Assembly (NCBI GenBank): GCA_009779835.1
Contig: WRBD01000004.1
Coordinates: 1-64,000 of the forward strand
Reading direction: 5' to 3'
Source of the DNA: Defluviitaleaceae bacterium
Lineage (GTDB): Bacteria > Bacillota > Clostridia > Lachnospirales > WQUN01
DNA: 64,000 nt
Shown in pieces: positions 16,919-26,158 of the stretch. Under the pieces are notes generated by a model. That model was not told where the DNA came from and made no database searches. It saw only the letters and a list, made by a program, of their open reading frames with translations. The translations under genes and the position numbers were made by a program. Every line of letters starts with the position of its first letter. Positions within the stretch are counted from its first letter, which is position 1.

Positions 16919-18646
16919 ATGGCATTTGACGGAACGACCCTTGCGGGAATTGTGCATGAAATATCTGTTTTGGAGGGAGGGCGAGTTGATAAAATCGCCC
17001 AACCCGAGCCGGACGAAATTTTTTTAAGCGTTAGGTCAAAAGGCACAAACTACAAGCTTTTACTTACCGCAAATTCAAACGCGCCGCGTATTGGTTTTAC
17101 GAAGCAAAGTAAAATTAGCCCACTGACTGCCCCGACTTTTTGCATGATATTACGTAAATATTTAAGTGGCGGACGAATTATTTCAATAACACAGCCCGAT
17201 TTCGAGCGAATTGTGGAAATTCGTATAGATGCTTTGGACGAAATGGGCGACCGTTCGGAAAAAATACTTACAATAGAGATAATGGGAAAGCACAGCAATA
17301 TTTTTTTGCTCTCCGGCGGGAAAATCTTAGATGCGATTAAACACGTTCCGTTTTCCGTTAGTTCCGTGCGTCCTGTTTTGCCGGGAGCGGTATATTCGCG
17401 TCCTCCTTCACAGGAGAAATTTAATCCATTGGAAACCGCAAAAAACATAGCAGATTTTTTTGCAACAGTTATTAGCGGCGAAAACCTGCAAAAATCAATT
17501 TATCAGAACCACACGGGAATAAGCCCCATTCTTGCCGCCGAAATTTGCAATCGCGCAGAAATTCCGCAGGATAAAATTCCCTCCCTTATGAGCGAAGAAG
17601 AAAAATCGAGGTTGCACACAGTTTTTTCAGATGTGTTTTCGCAAATTGAGTCAAATAATTTTGAAAGTATAATTTATTGGGACGAAAAAGGAAAGGCAAC
17701 GGACTTGACCATTCTACCGTTTTCTGTGTACACGCATTTACGCGCGGAAAAATTTGAGTCACCGTCTGAAATGCTTGAAGTATTCTACGTAAAACGTGAC
17801 GAAGCCCATCGAATCAGCCAAAAAACGGCGGATATGCGCAAGCTGATTACCACCCACCAAGAACGTTGCCGAAAAAAATCTTTCGTATATGACAAAACAC
17901 TTGAAGAAATAAAAAACCGCGACGATCTACGAATAAACGGCGAACTTCTTACTGCGTATCTTTATATGGCGCCGCCCGGCTCGAAAAGCTTTACTGCGGA
18001 AAATTTTTATAATAACAACGAACCGTTGGAAATTTCCTTAGACCCTGCGCTTACCGCCGCAGAAAACGCGCAAAAATATTTCAAGAAGTACAATAAACAA
18101 AAACGCACCTTCGCCGCGTTGCAAGAACAAATTGCTAAAAACCAAGAAGATTTAACATATCTTGAAAGTGTGGCAGTTGCGATTGAAGCCGCGCAAGACG
18201 AAGCCGATATAGCCGAAATACGTGCCGAACTCGCGGAAATGGGTTTCGCAAAAAAACGTGCCAAAGCAAAAAATAAAAAAGCAGACAAACCCGCAAAGCC
18301 GTTAAAATTCACATCGTCGGACGGTTTTGATATATATGTAGGAAAAAACAACACGCAAAATGATTTTTTAACATTAAAAACAGCAAAGCCCCATGATATT
18401 TGGTTTCACACAAAAGATATTGCGGGTTCCCATGTAATTTTAGTAACGGGCGGCAAAGAGCCAAGCGAAACGGCAATCCTTGAAGCCGCGAATTTGGCGG
18501 CGTTAAACAGCCGCGCAAAAAATTCAAGCCAAGTCCCTGTTGATTACGTGGCACGAAAGCACGTCCGCAAACCGGCGGGCGCAAAGCCGGGGTTTGTGAT
18601 TTATGATTACCATAAAACAATCTATATTACGCCAATGGCAAATTAA
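16919..18646 (+). CDS. rqcH: RqcH, NFACT-family ribosome quality control protein
   Basis: 575 residues. RqcH binds stalled large ribosomal subunits and recruits tRNA-Ala to add alanine tails that mark the nascent chain for degradation. The N-terminal NFACT domain (1-180) carries the conserved DR pair in MGDRSEKIL, needed for tailing in known members. It is followed by a helix-hairpin-helix region, a long coiled coil (about 280-440) and the C-terminal NFACT-R domain (FTSSDGFDIYVGKNN, then PHDIWFHTKDIAGSHVIL). Older annotation calls this family fibronectin-binding protein A. It lies six bases after the SLH gene. Confidence 0.92.
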   Translation: MAFDGTTLAGIVHEISVLEGGRVDKIAQPEPDEIFLSVRSKGTNYKLLLTANSNAPRIGFTKQSKISPLTAPTFCMILRKYLSGGRIISITQPDFERIVEIRIDALDEMGDRSEKILTIEIMGKHSNIFLLSGGKILDAIKHVPFSVSSVRPVLPGAVYSRPPSQEKFNPLETAKNIADFFATVISGENLQKSIYQNHTGISPILAAEICNRAEIPQDKIPSLMSEEEKSRLHTVFSDVFSQIESNNFESIIYWDEKGKATDLTILPFSVYTHLRAEKFESPSEMLEVFYVKRDEAHRISQKTADMRKLITTHQERCRKKSFVYDKTLEEIKNRDDLRINGELLTAYLYMAPPGSKSFTAENFYNNNEPLEISLDPALTAAENAQKYFKKYNKQKRTFAALQEQIAKNQEDLTYLESVAVAIEAAQDEADIAEIRAELAEMGFAKKRAKAKNKKADKPAKPLKFTSSDGFDIYVGKNNTQNDFLTLKTAKPHDIWFHTKDIAGSHVILVTGGKEPSETAILEAANLAALNSRAKNSSQVPVDYVARKHVRKPAGAKPGFVIYDYHKTIYITPMAN

Positions 18647-18661
18647 AAGGAGGACTTCAAA

Positions 18662-19885
18662 ATGAAAAGAAAATTATCAACACGAGTAACTTGCCTTGTG
18701 GTTGCGTGTGTAGTTCTTGCGAGCGCGATTACGGTTTCGGCGGTAAACGGTTCGCCCTACGAACAGCTTAAAAATGCTGTATTTGATGCGCTGTTTTTTG
18801 AAAATTACACAATGGAAGGCGAATTTACCATTCGCGTAAACGGCGAAATTACAGACAGGGAGAAAGCATTTATAAGTCAAGGAAACACAGCCAGATTAAA
18901 TATAAATTCAAGCTGGAGTAACACCGCAATGTCCTCGTTTAATGCCACTACCGGTGGAAGTTTAGAATACACCGCGCCACCCTCGTTTCAGACCACAACC
19001 GGCGATAGCTTAAACTACACAACAACCGGTGGCAGTTTAGCCATGAATACAAGCGGGGAGTACAGAACAAAATTTATGGATTTCTACACCGATAGATTGT
19101 CTGTATCAGCAAATAGATGGGATTTAAATGCGGGGCAGCAGTGGTACAGCGTGGAAGTGTACGAAAATATGGATGATACGTATTGGGATCGTTCACGTTC
19201 AAACAGCAACAGACTTATTGACGATATGTTTTACGGTAGGGATACGGAACGCGATTCTAACAGCGTACGGCTTATGGAGCTTGTTTTAGACCTTGTGGTT
19301 GGGGATTTAAAGCATATTGTTAGCATGACCACCCGTGACGGTTCACGGTATATCAGCGGAGAAATTACGGGTAATCAGTTTCCGGAAATTATCAGATTGT
19401 TAGTCGATATGTCGGTGGAAGACCGTTATATGTATATTACAGATAATATACGGGCACAAAGCATTGAAATAAACCGTATAAGGGGCGAAGCGGAAATTGA
19501 TTCAGCCGGGAATTTGGCGTATATCGGATGTAATATAAATATTATAGTTACAGATACTTTCGATGAAACCCATGATATTGAGTTTGATGTATCTCTCCGT
19601 TTTTCAGACATAGGCACAAGCAATCCGCAAAGCCCTGTTCCGGGAGTGGAGGAGTTGTTTACGCTTAAATTTATGCAAGCCAATTTTGAACGTCAATGGC
19701 GTAGTTACTCGGCATTTTTTACGCTTGATGCGGACGGAAATATAGACATTGAAAGCATAACCGATAGAGTTAACCGGAATGATTCATTTCGAGATATTGA
19801 TAATCTTTGCGACTGCGATATATGTAATCCGATAGAAAGTGAAATGGAGGAATTTGAATGGATAGAAAATTACCCACACGTGTAA
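18662..19885 (+). CDS. Secreted protein of unknown function, paralogue 1
   Basis: 407 residues, start preceded by AAAGGAGG. A clear signal peptide (LVVACVVLASAITVSA, about residues 11-28) is followed by a conserved block NGSPYEQLKNAVFDALFFENYTMEGEF (split over residues 30-56). A low-complexity insert near residues 90-140 repeats TTGGSL/TTGDSL three times. The body seems rich in beta strands and ends in an acidic Cys-containing tail (CDCDICNP). It is homologous over its whole length to the next gene, which lacks the insert. I do not recognise the family. The stop overlaps the next start by 28 bases. Confidence 0.75.
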   Translation: MKRKLSTRVTCLVVACVVLASAITVSAVNGSPYEQLKNAVFDALFFENYTMEGEFTIRVNGEITDREKAFISQGNTARLNINSSWSNTAMSSFNATTGGSLEYTAPPSFQTTTGDSLNYTTTGGSLAMNTSGEYRTKFMDFYTDRLSVSANRWDLNAGQQWYSVEVYENMDDTYWDRSRSNSNRLIDDMFYGRDTERDSNSVRLMELVLDLVVGDLKHIVSMTTRDGSRYISGEITGNQFPEIIRLLVDMSVEDRYMYITDNIRAQSIEINRIRGEAEIDSAGNLAYIGCNINIIVTDTFDETHDIEFDVSLRFSDIGTSNPQSPVPGVEELFTLKFMQANFERQWRSYSAFFTLDADGNIDIESITDRVNRNDSFRDIDNLCDCDICNPIESEMEEFEWIENYPHV

Positions 19886-20793
19886 TCTGTCTTGTGCTTG
19901 CGTGCGCAGTTCTCGCGGGCGCGATTACGGTTTCGGCGGTAAATGGTTCACCCTACGAGCAACTTAAAAACGCTGCGATTGACGCAATGTTTTTTGAAAA
20001 TTTCACAATGGAAGGCGAAGCGGTTTTACGCTTAAATGGCGAAATTTTGGAGCATGATACAACATTTGAAAGCCGCGGAGATACCGGAAGGTTATCTATA
20101 AGTTCAAGCGGACATATTAGTTTCAATACCGGCGAGCTATCCGTTTCCACGGTTAGTATGAGCAGGGGCGTAGATAATTCGGGACGGCAGTGGTATCAAG
20201 TGCGTTCGCGCGATAATTGGGAAAATTACAGTATGTTTGGGGATGTTGGTCGCGACTCCAATTACGTGCGGTTTATGGAACTTGCCTTAGACCTTGTGGT
20301 GGGAGATTTAAGGCATAATGTGAGCATGAGCCAACGCGGCGGCACACGGCATTTCAGCGGAGAAATTACGGGAAGTCAATTGCCGGAGATTGTTAAGCTG
20401 TTAATCGACATTGCGAATGAAGAAGGCGGCATAGATATTGAGGATATAGAAGTGCGAAGTTTTGCAATCAACCGCATACGCGGCGAAGCTTCTGTTGATT
20501 CCGACGGGAATCTTACGTATGCCGGGGGCAATATAATAATTACACTTACAGATGTTTACGGCGCAAACCATACTGCTGATGCAGAGTTTACTCTCCGTTT
20601 TTCGGACATAGGAACAAGTAATCCGCAAAGCCCTGTTCCGGGCTTGGTTGAATTGTTTACTCCCGAATTCATGGAAGCTAATACCGAATGGAACTGGTCG
20701 TGGCTTTATTTTACGCTTGATGCGGACGGAAACATTGACCGTGGAAGCATAACCGACCAAATCAACCGGGATAGATTCCCTTCTCGTTGGTAA
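19858..20793 (+). CDS. Secreted protein of unknown function, paralogue 2
   Basis: 311 residues, start preceded by AATGGAGG inside the end of paralogue 1. The signal peptide is nearly identical to that of the neighbour, and the shared blocks include NGSPYEQLKNA, MFFENFTMEGE, FMELALDLVVGDL, SGEITGSQLPEI and RFSDIGTSNPQSPVPG. The pair clearly arose by tandem duplication. It lacks the low-complexity insert and the Cys tail of paralogue 1. Six bases later an ABC exporter begins, so a role in the envelope linked to that exporter is possible but unproven. Confidence 0.75.
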   Translation: MDRKLPTRVICLVLACAVLAGAITVSAVNGSPYEQLKNAAIDAMFFENFTMEGEAVLRLNGEILEHDTTFESRGDTGRLSISSSGHISFNTGELSVSTVSMSRGVDNSGRQWYQVRSRDNWENYSMFGDVGRDSNYVRFMELALDLVVGDLRHNVSMSQRGGTRHFSGEITGSQLPEIVKLLIDIANEEGGIDIEDIEVRSFAINRIRGEASVDSDGNLTYAGGNIIITLTDVYGANHTADAEFTLRFSDIGTSNPQSPVPGLVELFTPEFMEANTEWNWSWLYFTLDADGNIDRGSITDQINRDRFPSRW

Positions 20794-20799
20794 TCGCAT

Positions 20800-21513
20800 A
20801 TGATTTTAGAATTGGAAAAGGTAACGAAATTATATAAAAACGGGCGCGGCGTGGAGGATATCTCCTTTTCGCTTGCGCCCGGCGAAGTGCTGGGCTTGCT
20901 TGGGCCGAACGGTTCCGGCAAGTCCACTACTATGAAGGCGATTACGGGGCTTGTAGGCGTAACAAGCGGAAGTATTCGCGTTTGCGGTATTGACGCAATT
21001 TCCCGGCACGAAGAAGCGATGCATCATACTGGCAGTCTTATCGAATCGCCCGCGCTGTATGCGCACACTACGGTTCTTAAAAATTTGCAAATGGCGGCGC
21101 GGTTTCATGAAAACGTGGATGATTCCCGCATTGAAGAGGTTTTGCAACTTGTTCAAATGGACAAGTATAAAAAAGATAAAATAACAGTGTTAAGTCTTGG
21201 AATGCGCCAGCGCGTGGGGCTTGCTATGGCTCTTTTATCAAAGCCCCAGTTGTTGATTCTTGACGAACCCGCAAACGGTCTTGATATCGAGGGCATGGTT
21301 TATGTACGCGATGCCGTGCGTCAGGCGGCGGAAGAAGGGGCGGCAGTGCTTATATCCTCGCATTTGGCGCATGAGATTCAGCAGGTGGCAACAAAGGCGG
21401 CAATAATTCACAACGGACGGCTACATGGGCTTCTTGGAATTGACGAAATTCTAGAAACCTTCGGCAGTCTGGAAGATTATTTTTTATCCAAAATAAAGGG
21501 TGAACCCGCATGA
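20800..21513 (+). CDS. ABC transporter ATP-binding protein
   Basis: 237 residues. Walker A is GPNGSGKST, the signature is LSLGMRQRV, Walker B is QLLILDEP and the switch His is in LISSHLAHE. This is the ATPase subunit of an ABC-2 type exporter; the permease follows with a 4-base overlap. Similar two-gene exporters handle lantibiotics, lipids or drugs, and nothing here tells the substrate. Confidence 0.92.
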   Translation: MILELEKVTKLYKNGRGVEDISFSLAPGEVLGLLGPNGSGKSTTMKAITGLVGVTSGSIRVCGIDAISRHEEAMHHTGSLIESPALYAHTTVLKNLQMAARFHENVDDSRIEEVLQLVQMDKYKKDKITVLSLGMRQRVGLAMALLSKPQLLILDEPANGLDIEGMVYVRDAVRQAAEEGAAVLISSHLAHEIQQVATKAAIIHNGRLHGLLGIDEILETFGSLEDYFLSKIKGEPA

Positions 21514-22268
21514 CGGCAATTAGAGCGGCTTATCGAAACGAAAGAGACAAAGTGCTTTTTAGAAAAAAGTATATAGTTTTCTTAATAATCGGGATAATTA
21601 TTTCTGTTGTTTTAACGATGCTTGGAACATTAGCGACCGGTATTTTCGCGCGGTGGAGCGGATTCACAATAAATCTTGCGCCTTCACCGACGGGGATTTT
21701 ACCGCTTTTTTCACATATGATTATTCCGCTTTTGATTTTTATGGCTTCCGCCGATTTATTTACCGCGGAATCCGCGGACAGAACAATGAAAGCCATGATT
21801 TGCCGTCCCATTGCACGGTGGAAACTTTATTCCGCAAAATTGCTTGCGATTGTTACTTATGCCGTCGTTTATTTGGCCTGTATTTTAGTTGTAAGCACCG
21901 TTTTTAATCTTTTTACGGGGCGGGTGTTGAGTGTGGGTGAATTTTTTACCACGCTTATTTCATATGCACTTACTGTTTTCCCTTTAACGGTATTGGCGGC
22001 GTTTGCAATTTTTGTAGCATTGTTCGGGCGCAGTTCCACGCTTACTATGTTTTTACTTGTCATCATTTACTTGGCTTTGAATGTATTAACTTTTATTTTT
22101 CCCGTACTTTTTAATATGCTTTTTACTTCATATCTAAGCTGGCATCGTATGTGGGTTGGTGCTTTGCCCGGCGCGTCGCGGCTTATTCACGCGCTTGCGA
22201 TTGTCGGAGGCTATGGTGTGGCTTTCTTTATGGCGGGGAGTTTGATTTTTGATAAGAAGGAGTATTGA
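21510..22268 (+). CDS. ABC-2 type permease
   Basis: 252 residues with about six hydrophobic segments, starting near residues 18-40 (YIVFLIIGIIISVVLTML). The loop DLFTAESADRTMKAMICRPIA resembles the coupling region of ABC-2 permeases. It pairs with the ATPase gene just upstream. It ends two bases before the convergent mazF stop, with no room for a terminator between. Confidence 0.85.
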   Translation: MTAIRAAYRNERDKVLFRKKYIVFLIIGIIISVVLTMLGTLATGIFARWSGFTINLAPSPTGILPLFSHMIIPLLIFMASADLFTAESADRTMKAMICRPIARWKLYSAKLLAIVTYAVVYLACILVVSTVFNLFTGRVLSVGEFFTTLISYALTVFPLTVLAAFAIFVALFGRSSTLTMFLLVIIYLALNVLTFIFPVLFNMLFTSYLSWHRMWVGALPGASRLIHALAIVGGYGVAFFMAGSLIFDKKEY

Positions 22269-22269
22269 T

Positions 22270-22599
22270 TTATTGCATTTCAATTTCCGCAAACACTTTA
22301 TTGATAATATCCTCTAAAATGTCTTTGGGCATAGTTTCAATAAATTTGTATGTCCTACTGTTAATATCAAGGCTTTTAACATGGTCACATAAAACAACTC
22401 CTGTCGTTTTAGTTCGCTCGTCAAGCCGCACATGTAACGGAAAATTTTTATCCATATTCGATATCGGGCAGACAATAGCAAGTTTAGCCTTTTCGTTAAA
22501 GAATGTGTTGCTAATAACTATAGCCGGACGGCTTCCGGCTTGCTCATGCCCTGATTGCGGATTAAAATTGATTTTAATAATGTCACCTTGCTTTACCAT
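22270..22599 (-). CDS. mazF: MazF/PemK-family toxin (mRNA interferase)
   Basis: 109 residues with the typical start KQGDIIKINFNPQSGHEQAGSRPAIV (given in pieces: GDIIKINF, GHEQAGSRPA), then AIVCPISN and the conserved VLCDHVKSLD. The fold is an endoribonuclease that cleaves mRNA at short sites. The start overlaps the end of the antitoxin gene by seven bases, the usual arrangement. Complete and probably functional. Confidence 0.92.
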   Translation of the reverse strand: MVKQGDIIKINFNPQSGHEQAGSRPAIVISNTFFNEKAKLAIVCPISNMDKNFPLHVRLDERTKTTGVVLCDHVKSLDINSRTYKFIETMPKDILEDIINKVFAEIEMQ

Positions 22600-22835
22600 A
22601 CCTCACCACCTATAGGCTTACCCCAGTCTATTTCTTCCGGTGTATAATCGCCGTCATAATCGGCAAACAATTCTTGAATTGTTTTTCGCTTTTGTGTGAC
22701 GTGTCTGATTACGATTATGTTGTCTTGTTTTAAGATTTCAACCTCGTTACCTTCACGCATATTCAAATCATCCAAGTAGATTTTAGGCAAGCGAACCCCT
22801 TGACTGTTGCCCCATTTTTGAATAGTTGCAATCAT
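22593..22835 (-). CDS. mazE: MazE-like AbrB/SpoVT-type antitoxin
   Basis: 80 residues. The swapped-hairpin DNA-binding domain reads IQKWGNSQGVRLPKIYL followed by VEILKQDNIIVIR. The C-terminus (ELFADYDGDYTPEEIDWGKP) is the acidic toxin-binding tail typical of MazE partners. The ATG at 22835 follows GAGGTGAT; the longer frame to 22910 runs through the promoter. It is expected to neutralise the toxin and repress the operon. Confidence 0.9.
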   Translation of the reverse strand: MIATIQKWGNSQGVRLPKIYLDDLNMREGNEVEILKQDNIIVIRHVTQKRKTIQELFADYDGDYTPEEIDWGKPIGGEVW

Positions 22836-22853
22836 AACTATCACCTCAAGGGC

Positions 22854-22882
22854 AGTATATACATTGTATAACTCGCTGTCAA
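22854..22882 (-). promoter_or_regulatory. mazEF promoter with embedded palindromic operator
   Basis: On the minus strand, TTGACA (22877-22882) and TATACT (22854-22859) are exactly 17 bases apart, a near-consensus sigma-A promoter. A perfect palindrome TATACATTGTATA (22858-22870) overlaps the -10 box and spacer and is the natural candidate site for autorepression by MazE/MazEF. Confidence 0.7.
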
Positions 22883-22929
22883 GAGGTTGATTTTTAGTTG
22901 TAAGTGCCATAATAAAAAAAGGGCTGTTT

Positions 22930-23051
22930 CAGAATAAGTTTTCCATGATTTTTCAAAGATTTTTTAACCACGAAAGGCACGAAAAAGAGAGTGAAATTTT
23001 CGTGTTTTTTGTGCCTTTTGTGGTCAAAAAAATCTTTGAAAACTTATTCTG
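22930..23051. repeat. Dispersed palindromic repeat, copy 1 (122 bases)
   Basis: The ends CAGAATAAGTT (22930-22940) and AACTTATTCTG (23041-23051) are perfect inverted repeats. Inside, TTTCAAAGATTTTTTAACCA onwards pairs with the segment ending at 23040, and the core CACGAAAGGCAC recurs in a second copy at 53707. The whole can fold into one long hairpin. It lies between hsdS and mazE, where it may also terminate the hsd transcript. The remaining gap to hsdS (23052-23176) holds no gene that I can support. Confidence 0.75.
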
Positions 23052-23176
23052 CAACATCCCCTTGTAAACAATGTGTAAATAGCCCTTGCTTGAATATGAC
23101 AGGAGGTTGAATTCTTTGCGTTCTTAAAAATCTAATAGCCATATCGTCAATTAATGTTGGAAGCCTTGGTCTCTTG

Positions 23177-24388
23177 TTAAATTAACATTTTTTCTAAATA
23201 AGTCAGCTTCAACTGATGTAACTTCCCTATCTTATGAGATAGAGTTTCAATGCTTTTGTCGAATACTTTAATAAAGTCGGAAATCGCTTTCTGTTCTTTA
23301 ATAGAAGGCGCGCACACCTCTATTTGGCTGAAAGAAGGAAATTTCAAATTCCATGTGTCTGATGTAAGACCTTGTGAATTTCTTTGAAATGCTTGAATCA
23401 TATCCGGTCGCTTGAAAAGATAGGCAAAGTAAAACGAGTGAGCATTAGTCTTTGGTGTTATAACGGTGTAGGCGGGGCTTAAAATTCCATTGTATGGTGA
23501 GTACCCACTTGCGCCTTGCCACATACGCATGGAGTTGTAGGCAATGTCACCAATCTTAACGACTTTGTAGTTGGACTTATCCTCACTTGATATTATTTGC
23601 CTGTTCAATTCTTTGGCTTTTACAACGCCAGAATTTATAGTAACAGAGATTAGCTCGCCATTGCCAGACCTCTCAGAACGTTCTTCGAAATAGAATTCCA
23701 ACTTTTGCCGCTCCCACGGCTCACTAAACCCCTCAAATCTCATCTTCGGCACGGTTTCGCCTACTTGCGGGAATATCTGTTGCAGATATGCCTTTTTCAG
23801 TTCCCGCAAGCCCATTAGCTTACGCTTATAAAGGGTGATAGTGCTGTCGAGGGTACGGAAGAATGTGCCTATTGCGATTTGCTCGGGCTTTGCTGGAAAT
23901 GAAAATGTACTTGAGTTTATATCTTCCTGTCCAATGGTAGTCATTGTACCTGTCTTTGACCTAATCATAAATTCTCTCTTTGTCGAAGAATGATTCAGCG
24001 ATTCTTTAACAAAAAAAGGCTCAAAATCTTTTGATAATTTCATTCGCATTATATGGTCATCAAAAACAAAAATGCCATGTTCCAGTAAAATATTAGCTTG
24101 TGCTATCCCTTCGACTTTCAATGAGCTTCTCGTTAGAAAAATATCGCCAATTTCCACATTGCATTTTTCTATATCTTTTTTCGTTGCGTTAAAATACTCC
24201 AACTCATCAACATGGATATGACTAGGCGAATACAAATTTACAACATTTATGTGTTTAGTGTTTTGCTCATTTCGTCCCGGTCGATTCATTATGCCATTTG
24301 ATATTTTCTCTGTAATAATTTCCCCTAACTTCCGCTGTTCCCAAGCGTCAGTAAAGCCCTTAAACCTAATCTCAGGTGTGTTTATCAT
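23177..24388 (-). CDS. hsdS: Type I restriction-modification specificity subunit HsdS
   Basis: 403 residues. It recognises the split DNA target for the HsdM/HsdR complex. Two target recognition domains are each preceded by a conserved start motif: IRFKGFTDAWEQRKLG near residue 6 and MRFEGFSEPWERQKLE near residue 208. Helical spacers (LMGLRELKKAYLQQIF and the C-terminal LHQLKLTYLEKMLI) separate them. The ATG at 24388 follows AAAGGAGAG and overlaps the stop of the DUF4276 gene as ATGA, so hsdS is coupled to that gene and not directly to hsdM, which is unusual. The gene is intact. Confidence 0.95.
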   Translation of the reverse strand: MINTPEIRFKGFTDAWEQRKLGEIITEKISNGIMNRPGRNEQNTKHINVVNLYSPSHIHVDELEYFNATKKDIEKCNVEIGDIFLTRSSLKVEGIAQANILLEHGIFVFDDHIMRMKLSKDFEPFFVKESLNHSSTKREFMIRSKTGTMTTIGQEDINSSTFSFPAKPEQIAIGTFFRTLDSTITLYKRKLMGLRELKKAYLQQIFPQVGETVPKMRFEGFSEPWERQKLEFYFEERSERSGNGELISVTINSGVVKAKELNRQIISSEDKSNYKVVKIGDIAYNSMRMWQGASGYSPYNGILSPAYTVITPKTNAHSFYFAYLFKRPDMIQAFQRNSQGLTSDTWNLKFPSFSQIEVCAPSIKEQKAISDFIKVFDKSIETLSHKIGKLHQLKLTYLEKMLI

Positions 24389-25056
24389 TGTGCGCTCTCC
24401 TTTGCCCAAGCTGTTAGCTTTGCTAACCAGTTCGCAAAATGGCGGCACTCGTTTTTGATTTTATCAATGCCGATTTGCTCCGCTATGTCTATTCCGTCGC
24501 CAACTTTTGAATAATTGGGAATAGCCCTCTCGATATGTTTAGAGGGCGCAGTTTCGGGTGATTCATTGATATGTTCAGGCGTTAGCGCGGCGGCTCTCAC
24601 TCCGCGCAATACCGCAACCGTCTCATTGTCGGCTATACTTTCAAATGCAGACACATCAGAGAACAAAAGTCCCTCAAACTCATGCAACACAAGACTAAAA
24701 ACCATGTTGCCGAATTTGTTGCCAATTTCATCTGCGATAGCCTTTTCTATGTGTTCCGCTTTTGCATAAATATCATTTGGGATGTTTTCAAGACCGAGTG
24801 TGTCATATGGAAAAGCGTACAAGTCGAACATCGTAGTTACCAGTTCATTAGGGTGTTCGCCGCACAGCCTTTGAAGTTCTTTCTTGATTTTACTAAAACT
24901 GCTTACGCCTCCTTTGTATTTTTTGGTAGGTGTTCTTTTTGTTGTAAAAATTATAGGGATAGTAATAACGCCTATATTTTGTAGATAGGGGCTGAGGATT
25001 ATACTAACGAAATCTTCTTCCGTTTGTCCTTCACAGAGGATGTAAAGCCGTTTCAT
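24385..25056 (-). CDS. DUF4276-family, Toprim-like protein
   Basis: 223 residues. The N-terminus LYILCEGQTEEDFV carries the strand-Glu-Gly-x-Thr-Glu signature of DUF4276 and related Toprim/OLD-type nucleases, and TTMFDLYAFP followed later by LVLHEFEGLLF supplies further acidic positions. In known families such Toprim-like proteins act as nucleases partnered with an ABC-type ATPase. Here the ATPase gene overlaps it upstream (ATGA) and hsdS overlaps it downstream (ATGA), so all three are translationally coupled. The start at 25056 is fixed by that overlap. The nuclease role is inference. Confidence 0.8.
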   Translation of the reverse strand: MKRLYILCEGQTEEDFVSIILSPYLQNIGVITIPIIFTTKRTPTKKYKGGVSSFSKIKKELQRLCGEHPNELVTTMFDLYAFPYDTLGLENIPNDIYAKAEHIEKAIADEIGNKFGNMVFSLVLHEFEGLLFSDVSAFESIADNETVAVLRGVRAAALTPEHINESPETAPSKHIERAIPNYSKVGDGIDIAEQIGIDKIKNECRHFANWLAKLTAWAKESAQ

Positions 25057-26147
25057 CGTGCAACTCTCCCCCCGAAGAGATTTTTGTTCCACAACTCACC
25101 CAATGTATAATCATCTTCCAGCCATGCCGCTAACCGTTCTGCATCTAATCGCTTAAATTCCGACCCGCTAGGGCTTCTGTCAACTACAATAACGTCTTCT
25201 GCTTCAAAGTGGTCAAGAAGTTCTACAGATTGCGTAGCCAATATTACTTGCTTTCTTGTAGCCGCTTTTTTCACAAGCTCCGCAAGAATTGTTATTGCGT
25301 ATGGATGCAGACCAAGTTCCGGCTCGTCAATAATTATGATGGCCGGTTGTAATTCTGCCGGTTGCAAAAGCAAGGTAGCAAGACAAATAAAACGCAATGT
25401 GCCATCCGATAACTGTGATGGATTAAAAATCTCGTCACAGTCTTTTTCTTGCCAGCGCAGAAAAATAAGTTCACTGTTATCCTCCTCCGGCTTTAATATA
25501 AAGTCTTTAAAATATGGAGCAATGCGCTGCACAGCTTTTACGATTTTTTGGTATTCCGCTTCATAATATTTCCGTAAACGATAAAGAAACGTCGCCAAAT
25601 TAGAAGCGTCCCGCATTAAAATATTACTGTTGGATAAATTATGCTCACGTTTTATCTTCGATGTTGAACCCGTATCATTGAAATGGTACAAAGGAATTGT
25701 CTCTCTCGACAACGCTCGGATGTCATCTCTGTCAAGGTTTAACGTTAGGTATCCTTCTTCCCACTTAGATTCATTGTGACCTCCATCTCCCCATGTTAAA
25801 CCGCCTGCTTCAATACGCTCCTCACAAAATATTAAACTGTTATTTTCTGATGCCTCCAACTCAAAGGCATATATATATGAATCAAAATGAAATTCAATCA
25901 AAACACTGTCGGTAACTTTCGTGCCATTATGAAAAAGCGAATTAACGCCTTTTATACCGGCATAGCGAGCTAAATTCTGCACCACAATATTTTGAAACAA
26001 AGGAAAAATAGACATAAAATTAGATTTTCCTGCTCCATTGCTCCCAATAAGAACGTTAAGGTTTCCAAGTTCTATATCGCTGTCTTTTATTGACTTATAT
26101 CCCTTAATTACGATTCGGTTTAATTGTGTTTGTCTTTCTTTGCTCAT
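25053..26147 (-). CDS. AAA (AAA_21/ABC-type) ATPase paired with the DUF4276 protein
   Basis: 364 residues. An SMC/RecF-like ATPase head: Walker A GSNGAGKSN (residues 35-43), a signature-like LSDGTLRF, and Walker B IIIIDEPELGLHP, then the Q/D loop QVILATQSVELLDHF. There is no long coiled coil. Such ATPases with a small Toprim-like partner form two-gene defence modules in which the ATPase senses phage and releases the nuclease; PARIS is one named example, although its nuclease belongs to a different DUF. It starts 12 bases after hsdM and lies inside the type I restriction operon. Confidence 0.85.
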   Translation of the reverse strand: MSKERQTQLNRIVIKGYKSIKDSDIELGNLNVLIGSNGAGKSNFMSIFPLFQNIVVQNLARYAGIKGVNSLFHNGTKVTDSVLIEFHFDSYIYAFELEASENNSLIFCEERIEAGGLTWGDGGHNESKWEEGYLTLNLDRDDIRALSRETIPLYHFNDTGSTSKIKREHNLSNSNILMRDASNLATFLYRLRKYYEAEYQKIVKAVQRIAPYFKDFILKPEEDNSELIFLRWQEKDCDEIFNPSQLSDGTLRFICLATLLLQPAELQPAIIIIDEPELGLHPYAITILAELVKKAATRKQVILATQSVELLDHFEAEDVIVVDRSPSGSEFKRLDAERLAAWLEDDYTLGELWNKNLFGGRVAR

Positions 26148-26158
26148 TCCTGCCCCTC

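Noticed and set aside
22936-23045. The repeat at 22,930 as a CRISPR-like array
   Set aside because: There is a single palindrome with no regularly spaced direct repeats and no cas genes.
23060-23180. Open minus-strand stretch between hsdS and the palindromic repeat
   Set aside because: It reads through about 38 codons but lacks a start and any recognisable motif. Not enough to call a gene.
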